A stretch of 64,000 bases of DNA from Lentisphaera araneosa HTCC2155 (GTDB lineage Bacteria > Verrucomicrobiota > Lentisphaeria > Lentisphaerales > Lentisphaeraceae): NCBI RefSeq assembly GCF_000170755.1, contig NZ_ABCK01000014.1:100690-164689 (forward strand), written 5' to 3'. A program made the translations under genes and the position numbers. Positions 44,097 through 53,652 of the stretch are shown piece by piece. The notes under the pieces are model-generated. The model was not told the DNA's origin and searched no databases. It saw only the letters and a list, made by a program, of their open reading frames with translations. The stretch's first letter is position 1. The number at the start of each line of letters is the position of its first letter.

Positions 44097-45806
44097 ATGC
44101 TTAAACAATTCCTGACCACTTCTGCTTTACTTTTTACGAGTTTTTTATCTGCTGACGAACGTCCCAATATCATCGTCATCCTCTCCGATGACATGGGCTA
44201 CACTGATATTGGATCTTATGGTGGCGAAATTGATACCCCAAATCTCGATGGTTTAGCCAAAGAAGGTTTGCGATTTACGCAATTCTATAATACGGGTCGG
44301 TGTTGCCCGACTCGCGCCTCTCTCCTCACGGGACTCTACCCACACCAAGCTGGCATAGGCCACATGATGAGTGATAGGGGAACCGATGGCTATCGCGGTG
44401 ATCTAAACAAAACAAGTGTGACCATTGCCGAAGTTCTCAAACCTGCAGCTTACAGCACATATATGGTGGGCAAATGGCATGTTACCAAAAACCTCCTAAA
44501 TGATGATAAAGAGTCACAATACAACTGGCCTCTCAATCGTGGTTTCGATCATTTTTATGGCACAATTCACGGGGCAGGAAGTTTTTTTGACCCCAATTCC
44601 TTAACAAGAGACGACAAATACATCACTCCAGAGAACGACCCAGAGTACCAACCCGAGACCTACTACTACACCGATGCCATTTCTGATAACGCTATTAAAT
44701 ACATCAATGAGCACGATTCTCAAAAGCCCTTCTTTATGTATGTTGCCTACACGGCCGCCCATTGGCCCTTGCACGCCTTGCCTGAAGACATCAAAAAATA
44801 TGAAGGTAAGTATGATCAGGGTTATGAACCCATTCGAAAAGCACGTTTTGCCAAAGCGCAAGAACTAGGTGTTATTCCAAATGCCCAATATACTGAGACC
44901 ATTGGCAACTGGGCTCAAGTCGCCGACAAAGAATGGGAATCGGCCCAAATGGAAGTTTATGCAGCGATGGTTGATCGCATGGACCAAGGCATTGGCAAAA
45001 TTGTCGACACGCTCAAACTCAAAGGCGAATTAGACAATACGCTTATTTTATACATGCAGGATAACGGTGGTTGCCAGGAAGCCTATGGACGCGACACTAA
45101 AGGAGCGCGAGTAGAAAGAAAAGCGAATATCGGTCCCATGGGCAAAGATGAACATCAATACGACATGACTCCCAAAAAGAGTCGTGAAGGCTTCCCCATG
45201 CGTCGCGGTCATGTGATGCCTGGCCCTGCGGACACCGCAATTGGTTATGGCCTCAACTGGGCAAATGTCTCCAACACTCCCTTTCGCATGTACAAGCATT
45301 ATGTTCACGAAGGTGGTATCTCCACACCTCTCATTGCTCACTGGCCCAAGAGAATCACTGTAAAAAATCAACTGCGCCATCAGCCAAGCCACCTCATTGA
45401 CATCATGGCCACCTGTGTAGAAATCGGCAAAGCTTCCTACCCCAGGGAGTTTAATGACGAAGAAATCACTCCAATGGAAGGCATCAGTTTAATCCCTATT
45501 TTTGATGGCCAAGGTCAGCAACGCCCCTATTTATTTTGGGAGCACGAAGGCAACCGTGCCGTTCGCATCGACGATTGGAAAGTTGTGGCAAAAGGCCGCC
45601 ATGGTCAAGATGAAGTTGAATGGGAACTCTATGACCTTTCAAAAGATCGCAGTGAGACTCAAAACCTCGCCAAAACACATCCCGAAAAACTCGAGTCTAT
45701 GGTGAAATTTTGGACCGAACAAGCGGAAAGAACTCTCGTTACGCCCTGGCCCAAAAGCAAGAATAAAAAGACAAAAAAGAAGCCAAAGAAAAACCCAACT
45801 AAATAA
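44097..45806 (+). CDS. Type I sulfatase (arylsulfatase-like), exported
   Basis: 569 aa, signal peptide MLKQFLTTSALLFTSFLSA. The N-terminus RPNIIVILSDDMGYTDIGSYGGE gives the Asp pair for calcium. GRCCPTRASLLTG holds the C-x-P-x-R motif whose Cys is converted to formylglycine. MVGKWHV, FMYVAYTAAHWPLHALPEDIKKY and LILYMQDNGG are further active-site segments. It removes sulfate esters from a substrate such as algal polysaccharide; specificity cannot be read. A formylglycine-generating or anaerobic maturase must act elsewhere in the genome. Lys-rich tail. It lies between the two DUF1501 genes, and a SulP anion transporter is found at the end of the cluster. Confidence 0.95.
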   Translation: MLKQFLTTSALLFTSFLSADERPNIIVILSDDMGYTDIGSYGGEIDTPNLDGLAKEGLRFTQFYNTGRCCPTRASLLTGLYPHQAGIGHMMSDRGTDGYRGDLNKTSVTIAEVLKPAAYSTYMVGKWHVTKNLLNDDKESQYNWPLNRGFDHFYGTIHGAGSFFDPNSLTRDDKYITPENDPEYQPETYYYTDAISDNAIKYINEHDSQKPFFMYVAYTAAHWPLHALPEDIKKYEGKYDQGYEPIRKARFAKAQELGVIPNAQYTETIGNWAQVADKEWESAQMEVYAAMVDRMDQGIGKIVDTLKLKGELDNTLILYMQDNGGCQEAYGRDTKGARVERKANIGPMGKDEHQYDMTPKKSREGFPMRRGHVMPGPADTAIGYGLNWANVSNTPFRMYKHYVHEGGISTPLIAHWPKRITVKNQLRHQPSHLIDIMATCVEIGKASYPREFNDEEITPMEGISLIPIFDGQGQQRPYLFWEHEGNRAVRIDDWKVVAKGRHGQDEVEWELYDLSKDRSETQNLAKTHPEKLESMVKFWTEQAERTLVTPWPKSKNKKTKKKPKKNPTK

Positions 45807-45914
45807 CTTGGCTTTAATATTTAATAAAACTTTAACAAAAATCAATTTGGGAGTAAGAATAACATAATTTTTTCGTATATATTTATATAGTGTGAATGAT
45901 AAAGGTGATAAATT

Positions 45915-47171
45915 ATGTTAAATCGCAGGAACTTCTTCAAAGCGGGCGCCGCTTTTGGCGGTGCGCTCTCCATGCCCGGCTTGGCCGCCGACAAAGGTAA
46001 TATTCGCGCCAAGTCAGTCATTCACATCTACCTACCTGGTGGCTTATCTGCCCAAGAGAGTTTTGACCCCAAACCCTATAATCCATCGGAATACCGCGGG
46101 CCTTTTTCTTCTATCTCCACAAAAATCACTGGCGAACGTTTCAGCGAAAATTTGCGCAAAACAGCTCAAGTCGCCGATAAAATTTGCGTTATTCGCAGTA
46201 TGACTCATGGTGAGGCCGCTCACGAGCGCGGCACCCACAACATGCTCACGGGCTACCGTCCCAACCCCGCCGTTGTCTACCCGAGCTTAGGTTCTATCAC
46301 CGCCCAACAACTGGGCACGCGCAATGACATCCCTCCCTACGTCTGCATTCCAAAAGCCTTTAACGAATACTCAGGCCGAGGCTTTTTAAGTAGTGCTTAC
46401 TCACCTTTTTCTACTGGAGGCGACCCTTCGAGTAGCAAATTCAAAGTCCAAAACTTGCAACGTCATGACAAGCTCACGGAAGAGCGCTTTAATCGCCGTA
46501 AAAATATTTTAGCGGATATGAATAGCCTTTCAGCTATTAATCACGAAGCCGAGATCGTATCGGCCATGAACGCCTTCAATGAAGAATCTTATAAACTCAT
46601 GAATTCCCCGACTGCCGTGGCAGCTTTTGATTTGAGTAAAGAAAAGAATTCTACCAAAGATTGGTACGGGCGTAATCAAACGGGTCAACGTTTGCTTTTA
46701 GCACGCCGTTTAGTGGAAGCCGGTTCACGTTACGTGGCCCTCACTGCCGGTGGCTGGGATCATCACGACAAGATCCGCGATGGCATCCGCAAACATCTAC
46801 CTCCACTCGACCAAGCTTTTGCCGCACTCATCAAGGACTTGGATCAACGTGGCTTACTCGATTCCACTTTAGTCATTTTAAATTCAGAATTTGGACGAAC
46901 TCCGAAAATCAATAAAACCGCTGGCCGCGATCATTACCCAAAAGTTTTCAGCATGGTAATGGCAGGCGGAGGCATTAAACGCGGTTATATACACGGAAAA
47001 TCAGATACCACTTCAAGTACAGTTGAAGATAGCCCCGTAGAAGTTGCGGATTACGCAAGAACTGTCTACACACTCATGGGCATTGACCCTGATAAAGCTA
47101 TTATGTCTCCAGGAGAGAGACCCGTTCGCCTTGTTTATGGAGGTCAGGTAGTTAATGACATCTTGGCTTAA
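45915..47171 (+). CDS. DUF1501 family protein, Tat-exported (2)
   Basis: 418 aa. Leader NRRNFFKAGAAFGGALSMPGLA. Core motifs: VIHIYLPGGLSAQESFDPKPY, IRSMTHGEAAHERGTHNMLTG, YPSLGSITAQQLG, LLLARRLVEAGSRYVALTAGGWDHHDKI, LVILNSEFGRTPKINKTAGRDHYPKVFSMVMAGGG. It is shorter than the first DUF1501 protein in this cluster and clearly a separate paralogue, presumably the partner of the DUF1549/1553 protein at 49419. The next gene starts 17 bases before its stop. Before it, TTAACAAAA and GGGAGTAAG 8 bases apart loosely recall the ECF promoter, with wrong spacing. Confidence 0.93.
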   Translation: MLNRRNFFKAGAAFGGALSMPGLAADKGNIRAKSVIHIYLPGGLSAQESFDPKPYNPSEYRGPFSSISTKITGERFSENLRKTAQVADKICVIRSMTHGEAAHERGTHNMLTGYRPNPAVVYPSLGSITAQQLGTRNDIPPYVCIPKAFNEYSGRGFLSSAYSPFSTGGDPSSSKFKVQNLQRHDKLTEERFNRRKNILADMNSLSAINHEAEIVSAMNAFNEESYKLMNSPTAVAAFDLSKEKNSTKDWYGRNQTGQRLLLARRLVEAGSRYVALTAGGWDHHDKIRDGIRKHLPPLDQAFAALIKDLDQRGLLDSTLVILNSEFGRTPKINKTAGRDHYPKVFSMVMAGGGIKRGYIHGKSDTTSSTVEDSPVEVADYARTVYTLMGIDPDKAIMSPGERPVRLVYGGQVVNDILA

Positions 47172-49422
47172 GTTCCTCCATCTTTTTGTCTCCATTCAAC
47201 TCCCAAGCCACGCTTTAGTTGAAGTCAAAAAACTTTTCCCTATGGGAGCTCAAAAAGGCTCTCAAACTGAGCTCGTCTTCGAGGGAAGTAACTTCAAGTT
47301 TGCAAAAGATATCCTTTTTTACAAAGAGGGCATTAAATTGGACAAAATGGAATTAGAGAAAAATAAATTAAAAGTCAAAATCACTGTAAGTGCTGATGCT
47401 GAAACCGGGCTTCACCCCTTTCGAGTTCTTGGTGAAGATGGCTTAAGCAATATGCGTTATATCCATATTGCCCCCTACCCTGAAATCATCAAAACTAGCA
47501 AAAACCTCAGCTTTGACAAAGCCTACGAACTCACTGTTCCTTGTAGCGTTAATGCTCGGCTCACGAACCGTTTCATCGATCACTACCGCTTCAAACTAAA
47601 GAAAGGACAGCAAATTACGGCCTCCTTAAAATGCCTGAACCTCGCCATTGGCTTTTATGATTGTCAGATTAAAATCTTTGATAAAGATCAAAAGCAAATT
47701 GCTTTTAATGATGATTCTCTCCTACTTAAACAGGACCCCATGATTAACTTCACTGCGACCTATGAAGGTGATTATTACCTACAAGTTCACGATTATCGTT
47801 TCGGAGGTGGTGAATATCGCTTACACCTCGCCCCCGTACTGAATGCAATTCAAGTTTTTCCTGCGGGCTCAGAAGCCAAGAAGAGTGAAAAGCTACTTTG
47901 TTTCTATGGGGATGAAATCACTACAGAGAAAACGATCACCGTGAAAGAAGGCATGAAGCAAATTTTACTTGATCAAAATTCGGTTCACCACGTCCCCTTT
48001 CACGTCTCGCATCACAAGAATTTCTTTGACCAAGAAAAGGGCTATGAAAAAGATAAGGCGACTCATTGCCCCGATTTCCCCCTCGCACTCAATGGCAGAC
48101 TCGATCAAAAACAGGATGTGGACTGGTTCAGTTTCAAAGCACCCAAAGATGGTCAACTTGAGATCCAAGTCCTCGCCCGTCAATTGCGTTCCCCATTGGA
48201 TGCGCTCTTGGAGTTTTATAATAAAGATGGCAAGCTCATCAAACGACAAGATGATAGTGGTTCACTTGACCCAAAAGTGATCAGCAAAGTTAAAAAAGAC
48301 GAAACTTACTTTGTCAAAATTCGCGACTTCAACAAGAACTATTCGCCTCGTTTTATTTATCGCATCCTCGTTGACTACCAAAAGCCACAATTAAAGTTCA
48401 CCTTGAACCCCTCCCAACAAAGAACTCATAAAGGGCAGTTGATCAACATCAGCCCAGAATCCAATCGCTTGGTTATTTTTGATTTAAACCGCGAAAATGC
48501 GAAATCCGCAATTGATTACAGCTTTTCCAATTTACCTCAAACACTCACCTACAAAGTTTTGGCACACCCCGAGAAGAGCAATAAAATCCCCGTTCTTTTT
48601 TCTCTTAAAAAGGATTCAAAATTATGGAGCACTCACTTATCCGCACAAGTCAAAAATGCCGAAGTAAAAGAGGCTCATTATAAAGAAAGCTTAATCATGC
48701 TCATGGGACCCAACAATAAAGAATACCGTCATTACCGTGGTGAAACACTTGCAACTGCGAGCACAGTTGCTGCCCCCTACAGTGTCGAGATCGTAAATAA
48801 CACCAGCCCCATGCCTCGCTTTGGCAATCACATAAGTAAAATTCGCGTTCATCGCAAAGAAGGTTTTAAAGGCGAAGTCACCATCAAGGCCAAATCGGTC
48901 TTACCTGGCCTTTCCATGCGGGATCAAATTAAAATCCCTGCTGATAAAAACGAAATTGACTACTCAATCCAAGCCTCATCAAGCACCCCTTTGGGGAAGT
49001 GGCCATTCGTTTTCGATGCCATAAGTAAACACGAGGGCAAAGATTTTAACCTCAGTTCCAATTCCCAAGAAATCGACATCCAAGAGCATTACTTCGATTT
49101 AAAAATGAAACAGTACTCGCTTCAACGCGGACAAGAACGAGAAATCACAGTTGATATCACGGCTCGCAAAACGCCACAATTTCCAATTAAGGCGACTCTT
49201 CTAGGCCTACCTAATGGCATAAAGGCTGAACCCATTGAAATTAATAAGATCGACAAAACCCTCACTTTTAAAATTTCTGCTAGCGAAAGTGCCAACATCG
49301 GTTACCACCGCAACGGCTACATACGTTTCGACTTCACTCACAATGGTCATCAGCTCAATCAAAACTTGCGTTGCAATGGCACGATCTACGTTCCTAAACC
49401 TAAAAAGAAGAAGTCATCGTGA
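47155..49422 (+). CDS. Large exported protein with PPC-type beta domains
   Basis: 755 aa. Signal peptide MTSWLKFLHLFVSIQLPSHA, starting inside the DUF1501 gene. The first 100 residues look like an IPT/TIG-type beta domain (LFPMGAQKGSQTELVFEGSNF). Two PPC-like (pre-peptidase C-terminal) stretches follow: FIDHYRFKLKKGQQITASLKC...DYYLQVHDYRFGGGEYRLHL and DVDWFSFKAPKDGQLEIQVLA...DETYFVKIRDFN. The rest is more beta-sandwich repeats. Such proteins regularly precede a DUF1549/1553 cytochrome in Planctomycetes; a binding role at the cell surface is likely. No enzyme motif seen. Ends with a Lys-rich tail. Confidence 0.78.
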   Translation: MTSWLKFLHLFVSIQLPSHALVEVKKLFPMGAQKGSQTELVFEGSNFKFAKDILFYKEGIKLDKMELEKNKLKVKITVSADAETGLHPFRVLGEDGLSNMRYIHIAPYPEIIKTSKNLSFDKAYELTVPCSVNARLTNRFIDHYRFKLKKGQQITASLKCLNLAIGFYDCQIKIFDKDQKQIAFNDDSLLLKQDPMINFTATYEGDYYLQVHDYRFGGGEYRLHLAPVLNAIQVFPAGSEAKKSEKLLCFYGDEITTEKTITVKEGMKQILLDQNSVHHVPFHVSHHKNFFDQEKGYEKDKATHCPDFPLALNGRLDQKQDVDWFSFKAPKDGQLEIQVLARQLRSPLDALLEFYNKDGKLIKRQDDSGSLDPKVISKVKKDETYFVKIRDFNKNYSPRFIYRILVDYQKPQLKFTLNPSQQRTHKGQLINISPESNRLVIFDLNRENAKSAIDYSFSNLPQTLTYKVLAHPEKSNKIPVLFSLKKDSKLWSTHLSAQVKNAEVKEAHYKESLIMLMGPNNKEYRHYRGETLATASTVAAPYSVEIVNNTSPMPRFGNHISKIRVHRKEGFKGEVTIKAKSVLPGLSMRDQIKIPADKNEIDYSIQASSSTPLGKWPFVFDAISKHEGKDFNLSSNSQEIDIQEHYFDLKMKQYSLQRGQEREITVDITARKTPQFPIKATLLGLPNGIKAEPIEINKIDKTLTFKISASESANIGYHRNGYIRFDFTHNGHQLNQNLRCNGTIYVPKPKKKKSS

Positions 49423-51824
49423 AATATCTCATCAGCTTTTTAATCCTATGGACTTCGAGCCTTTGGGCACTTCCCATCGAAGAGCTCCAAATCTCTCCAA
49501 AGACTCTCTACCTCGATCACAAATCTGATTCTCAAGCTTTTGTGGCCCAAGGCACCCTTGCAGACCTAAGTACCGTTGACTTAAGTTCAAAAGTTAAGAT
49601 TGAAATCCAAGATCCGACTCTCGTTAAATATCAGAATGCCAGCTTTATTCCTCTCAAAAAGGGGAAGACTTCGGTAAAAGTCTCCTATCAAGACAAAGTT
49701 GAAACTCTTTCCATTGAAGTTAAAAAAATTGAAGAGAAAGAAAAGGCTAGCTTTGCCCTCGACGTGGTTCCCGTACTTACTGGAGCGGGATGTAATAGCG
49801 GTGGCTGTCACGGGGCATCTCGTGGACAAGAAAAATTTCATCTCTCCCTCTTTGGTTACGACCCCATGGGTGATTTTCGACGTATTAAATTCGATCTATC
49901 TGGACGTCGTATTAACTTAGCCGTTCCTGCAGATAGCCTACTCCTCCAAAAAGCTGTCAAAACGGTTCCACACACGGGAGGTAAGCTCTTCGAAAAGGAT
50001 TCAAAACACTATAAAACAATTCTTTCTTGGCTCGAAAGTGGCGCCCCCGTCGATCAAAAAGATATTAAAAAAGCCGTCAAACTAGAAGTCTTCCCAAAGC
50101 GTTCAGTGATGTTCGGCAAGGCCAAGCAAAAAATTTCTGTTCGCGTTACTTATTCCGATGGTACTGACCGCGACGTCACCGACCTCTGCGCCTTCTTCAC
50201 TAGTGACTCGAGTTCTGCAGAAGTAGAAGACAAATCTTTTATTAGTTCAAAAATTCCTGGTGAAGCCCACCTCATGGTACGTTACGGCACGCTAAATGCC
50301 CTCAGCACTTGCATTGTTATCCCCGAAAAAGCTGAAACTTTCACTGCAATCGCCGAGAAAAATTATATCGACAAAGCCAACAATAATAAATGGCAACGCC
50401 TGCGCATGCAGCCCAATAAACTTTGTAGTGATCAAGTCTTTATCCGCCGCCTCTATATCGATCTCTGTGGGCGCTTACCAAATGAAGATGAGTATCATGC
50501 TTTTATCAATGATAAAACGACAAACAAACGAGACCTCTTAGTGGACAAACTTGTTCAAAGTCCTGATTTCATGGATCTTTGGGCTATGAAGTTTAGCGAA
50601 CTCTTACAAATCCGTACTGACAACAATTACGACCTCAAAAACGTGATTTTGTACTCATCTTGGGTTCGCGACCAGTTTCACCAAGGCAAGAAGTTTAACG
50701 AGATCACTCACCAACTGATCACTGCTTCAGGCAATAGTTTTGCGAATCCCGCAGCCAACTTTTATCAAATTCAAAATGATAATAAAATCATCAGTGAAAA
50801 CGTCGCTCAAGTCTTTATGGGTATCCGTTTGCAATGCTCGCAATGCCACAACCACCCTTTTGATCGCTGGACTATGGACGACTACTACTCTTACTCCTCT
50901 TTCTTTGCGCATGTTGGTCGTAAGAACGCGGAAGACCCCCGTGCTCAAATCGTCTACAATAAAAATTCTGGCGATATCAAACACCCCGTCTACAAAAAAG
51001 CTCTCGATCCAAAATTCCTTGGTGGAGAGACTCCCACAGATAAAAAAATCGATCGTCGCAAGCTTTTGGCTGATTGGCTAACTGATAAACAAAACCCCTA
51101 CTTCGCCTCGACCCTTGCCAATCGCATGTGGGAACATTTCTTTGGCCGCGGCATTATTCATCCTGTTGATGATCGCCGTCTGAGTAATCCCCCTGCCAAT
51201 CCCGAGTTACTGGACGCACTCAGCAAAAAGTTTATCGAGTACGACTTCGACCTCATTCGCCTTGCCAAAGATATCTGTAAGTCAAATACTTATAGCCTTG
51301 CCAGTTCAAGTTTAGACTCGAAAGGAAACTTAGATAAATACTTTGCCACGGCACCCATACGCCGTATACGCGCTGAGGTCTTGCTCAATGCCATCACTCA
51401 AATCACCGAAACCAAAAATTACTTTAGCAATAGCTATATGGATGCCAAAGCCACTCAATTACTCGTCAGCAACTCTGGCAGCTCTTTCCTCAACACCTTC
51501 GGCCGCGTCAACCGCAAGAGCCCCACTATTGCCTGCGAATCTATGACTGAACCGAATCTCGCTCAATCACTCGAATTACTTAATGGTAAAACTATTAATG
51601 ATAAAATTAACGGCAGCCCTTTTGTTCAACGAGCCATGAATGAAAAATGGGATCCGGAAAAATTCATCAACACACTCTATATTCGAGCGCTATCTCGTCC
51701 TCCCACTGCACAGGAGATGGAAAAGCTTAAAGCACTCTATACCAATCCAGAAAACCCCCGCGACCTTCACCAAGATGTTTTTTGGGCCATCTTAAACTCA
51801 AAGGAGTTTATTTTTGTTCGCTAA
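49419..51824 (+). CDS. DUF1549/DUF1553 cytochrome protein with bacterial Ig-like domains
   Basis: 801 aa, starting at GTG that overlaps the previous stop (GTGA). Signal peptide MKYLISFLILWTSSLWA. An Ig-like part (about 20-105) precedes the haem-like segment VLTGAGCNSGGCHGASRG (C-x3-CH). A second Ig-like part (KAKQKISVRVTYSDGTDRDVTDLC) leads into DUF1549 (VFIRRLYIDLCGRLPNEDEY, VFMGIRLQCSQCHNHPFDRWT) and DUF1553 (RRKLLADWLTDKQNPYFASTLANRMWEHFFGRGI, PNLAQSLELLNG). Periplasmic. This is the second DUF1549/1553 protein of the cluster, of a different subtype from the one at 39743. Confidence 0.92.
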   Translation: MKYLISFLILWTSSLWALPIEELQISPKTLYLDHKSDSQAFVAQGTLADLSTVDLSSKVKIEIQDPTLVKYQNASFIPLKKGKTSVKVSYQDKVETLSIEVKKIEEKEKASFALDVVPVLTGAGCNSGGCHGASRGQEKFHLSLFGYDPMGDFRRIKFDLSGRRINLAVPADSLLLQKAVKTVPHTGGKLFEKDSKHYKTILSWLESGAPVDQKDIKKAVKLEVFPKRSVMFGKAKQKISVRVTYSDGTDRDVTDLCAFFTSDSSSAEVEDKSFISSKIPGEAHLMVRYGTLNALSTCIVIPEKAETFTAIAEKNYIDKANNNKWQRLRMQPNKLCSDQVFIRRLYIDLCGRLPNEDEYHAFINDKTTNKRDLLVDKLVQSPDFMDLWAMKFSELLQIRTDNNYDLKNVILYSSWVRDQFHQGKKFNEITHQLITASGNSFANPAANFYQIQNDNKIISENVAQVFMGIRLQCSQCHNHPFDRWTMDDYYSYSSFFAHVGRKNAEDPRAQIVYNKNSGDIKHPVYKKALDPKFLGGETPTDKKIDRRKLLADWLTDKQNPYFASTLANRMWEHFFGRGIIHPVDDRRLSNPPANPELLDALSKKFIEYDFDLIRLAKDICKSNTYSLASSSLDSKGNLDKYFATAPIRRIRAEVLLNAITQITETKNYFSNSYMDAKATQLLVSNSGSSFLNTFGRVNRKSPTIACESMTEPNLAQSLELLNGKTINDKINGSPFVQRAMNEKWDPEKFINTLYIRALSRPPTAQEMEKLKALYTNPENPRDLHQDVFWAILNSKEFIFVR

Positions 51825-53514
51825 ATTTCACAGCATACTTATCACTCTACTTTTCTGTGGCTCTCTTCAAGCCCAGAAGGTCACCTACGACGACCACGTC
51901 CGCCAAATTTTTAAAGCAGATTGTAGTGAATGCCATAATGCCAATAAAGCCAAAGGTGGACTCGACCTGACTTCCTATGCCCAAACGATGGCAGGTTCAT
52001 CTGCCGGGAGCATTATTGAAGCTGGCGACCCCGAGAGCTCGGTCCTATTTGAGTGTATCACTACAAATGATAGCGATATTCGCATGCCTCCCAAAGGTGC
52101 TCACATGAATAAAAATGATGTGGAAATGATCAAACGATGGATTCTCGGTGGGGGGCTTGAGAACCGCAGTAGTAAAAAGAAGATCTTTGTGAAAAATGAT
52201 GCCTTTAAAGCCAGCGAAAGCAAAAAAGGGCAAGTCATCATGCCCCAGCAACTCAACCTCATTCCCTGGCATTTTCATCAGCACCATGGACCTGCCAGGA
52301 GCATGGCAGCGAGTCCTTTCTCCCCTCTTATTGCCTTTGGTCTCTACAAACAAGTTTCACTCTACCACAGCGACACACAGAAGCTCTTGGGTTATTTAGA
52401 TTTCCCCGAGGGTAATATTAATGATTTGAGTTTCAGTGCTGATGGTCAGTATTTATTAGCCGCTGGTGGTCATATTGGCAATGAAGGTTTCTGTGTGATT
52501 TGGCATGTGAACAGTGGATGCCGAATCTTCACTTTAAAGCACGATCCAATGGATGTGCACGTGGCTCATATAAGTCCCGACATGAAACTCCTCGCCATTG
52601 GTTCCAATGACAAAAAAATCAAAATTTATAGCTTGGAAAACAAAGAGTTGCTGATAGAAGAGAAAGCCCATTCCGAATGGGTTTCAGCACTGCGTTTTAG
52701 TCCCAATGGCAAATACCTTGCTAGCGGTGATCGCAATGGGCAAATCATTATTTGGGATGCCCAAGAATTATCAAAGCTCCATACGCTCTATAAACACAAG
52801 GGTCGCATTAGCGCAATTTCTTGGCGACCAGACTCAAAAGTGTTTGCCTCGTCAAGTGAAGATTCGAGCATCATGTTTTTTGATCCTCAAAAAGCGAGTT
52901 CACTCAAAACATTAAAACCCCACAAAGGCTACATCAATAGTGTGAGTTTTAACCAAAAAGGTGAGATCTGCAGTACTGGTCACGACCGCTTCATCCGTGT
53001 TCACGATGCCAATTACAAGCAAATTGCCAACTACGACTGTAAACAGCGAGCCCCCTTGCTCACGGCCCTTTACCACAATGACAAAATTATAGCCAGTAAC
53101 TATAGCGGTCGCATGCTAGTCAAGGATAAGCAAAGCAAAGAAGCTCAATTCATTAGCTTGCGACCTCAAAACCTAGTGCAAGTTAATAGTCAGCTTAAGC
53201 AAGAGGAGCAAGTCAACATCGAAAAAGAACGGCTCAATCGTCAGCGCCACATGGAAATGTATAAAGAGTTTAATTTCAAAGAACAAGTTCAGGCACTCAA
53301 GCTCGAACAGCTCTATACGATTGATGAAATCAAATCCGCCTTAGCCGAGAAACGTGACCACATCAGCCTCAACCGACTTTACACTCAAAACGCCCAACAC
53401 TTCCACAAGGCCTATCGCCTCAAAAAACTCGCCCATAAATCACTCACAAAACAAAATCAGCTTAGCCAACGCATGAGCGATTACGACGGAAAGACATTAA
53501 ATGCATCCCAATAA
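51814..53514 (+). CDS. Cytochrome c / WD40-propeller fusion protein
   Basis: 566 aa from a TTG start (51814) backed by AAAGGAG 8 bases upstream and by a normal signal peptide (FAKFHSILITLLFCGSLQAQ). The PSCyt1-like haem domain has DDHVRQIFKADCSECHNANKAKGGLDL (CSECH) and RMPPKGAHMNKNDVEMIKRWI. WD40 blades run from about 150 to 420 (INDLSFSADGQYLLAAGG, VSALRFSPNGKYLASGDRNGQIIIWD, RISAISWRPDSKVFASSSEDSSIMFFD, YINSVSFNQKGEICSTGHD). The C-terminal 100 residues are charged and coiled. Last gene of the overlapping run DUF1501-PPC-DUF1549-WD40. Confidence 0.9.
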   Translation: MFAKFHSILITLLFCGSLQAQKVTYDDHVRQIFKADCSECHNANKAKGGLDLTSYAQTMAGSSAGSIIEAGDPESSVLFECITTNDSDIRMPPKGAHMNKNDVEMIKRWILGGGLENRSSKKKIFVKNDAFKASESKKGQVIMPQQLNLIPWHFHQHHGPARSMAASPFSPLIAFGLYKQVSLYHSDTQKLLGYLDFPEGNINDLSFSADGQYLLAAGGHIGNEGFCVIWHVNSGCRIFTLKHDPMDVHVAHISPDMKLLAIGSNDKKIKIYSLENKELLIEEKAHSEWVSALRFSPNGKYLASGDRNGQIIIWDAQELSKLHTLYKHKGRISAISWRPDSKVFASSSEDSSIMFFDPQKASSLKTLKPHKGYINSVSFNQKGEICSTGHDRFIRVHDANYKQIANYDCKQRAPLLTALYHNDKIIASNYSGRMLVKDKQSKEAQFISLRPQNLVQVNSQLKQEEQVNIEKERLNRQRHMEMYKEFNFKEQVQALKLEQLYTIDEIKSALAEKRDHISLNRLYTQNAQHFHKAYRLKKLAHKSLTKQNQLSQRMSDYDGKTLNASQ

Positions 53515-53652
53515 CCAGTTTATTGCATGCAAAGAGTTTGATTTTCCTCGGCCTACTTCTACTTTAGTCAAAAGTTTAATAAATCACATTTGAACTTGTA
53601 GATTAGCCATATCTAATCTTACAAATGAATTTCTAGATGAAGTAGTAATCAG

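Noticed and set aside
45850..45880. A third copy of the ECF promoter before the second DUF1501 gene
   Set aside because: TTAACAAAA and GGGAGTAAG are similar to the boxes, but the spacer is 8 instead of 10 and three positions of the -10 box differ.
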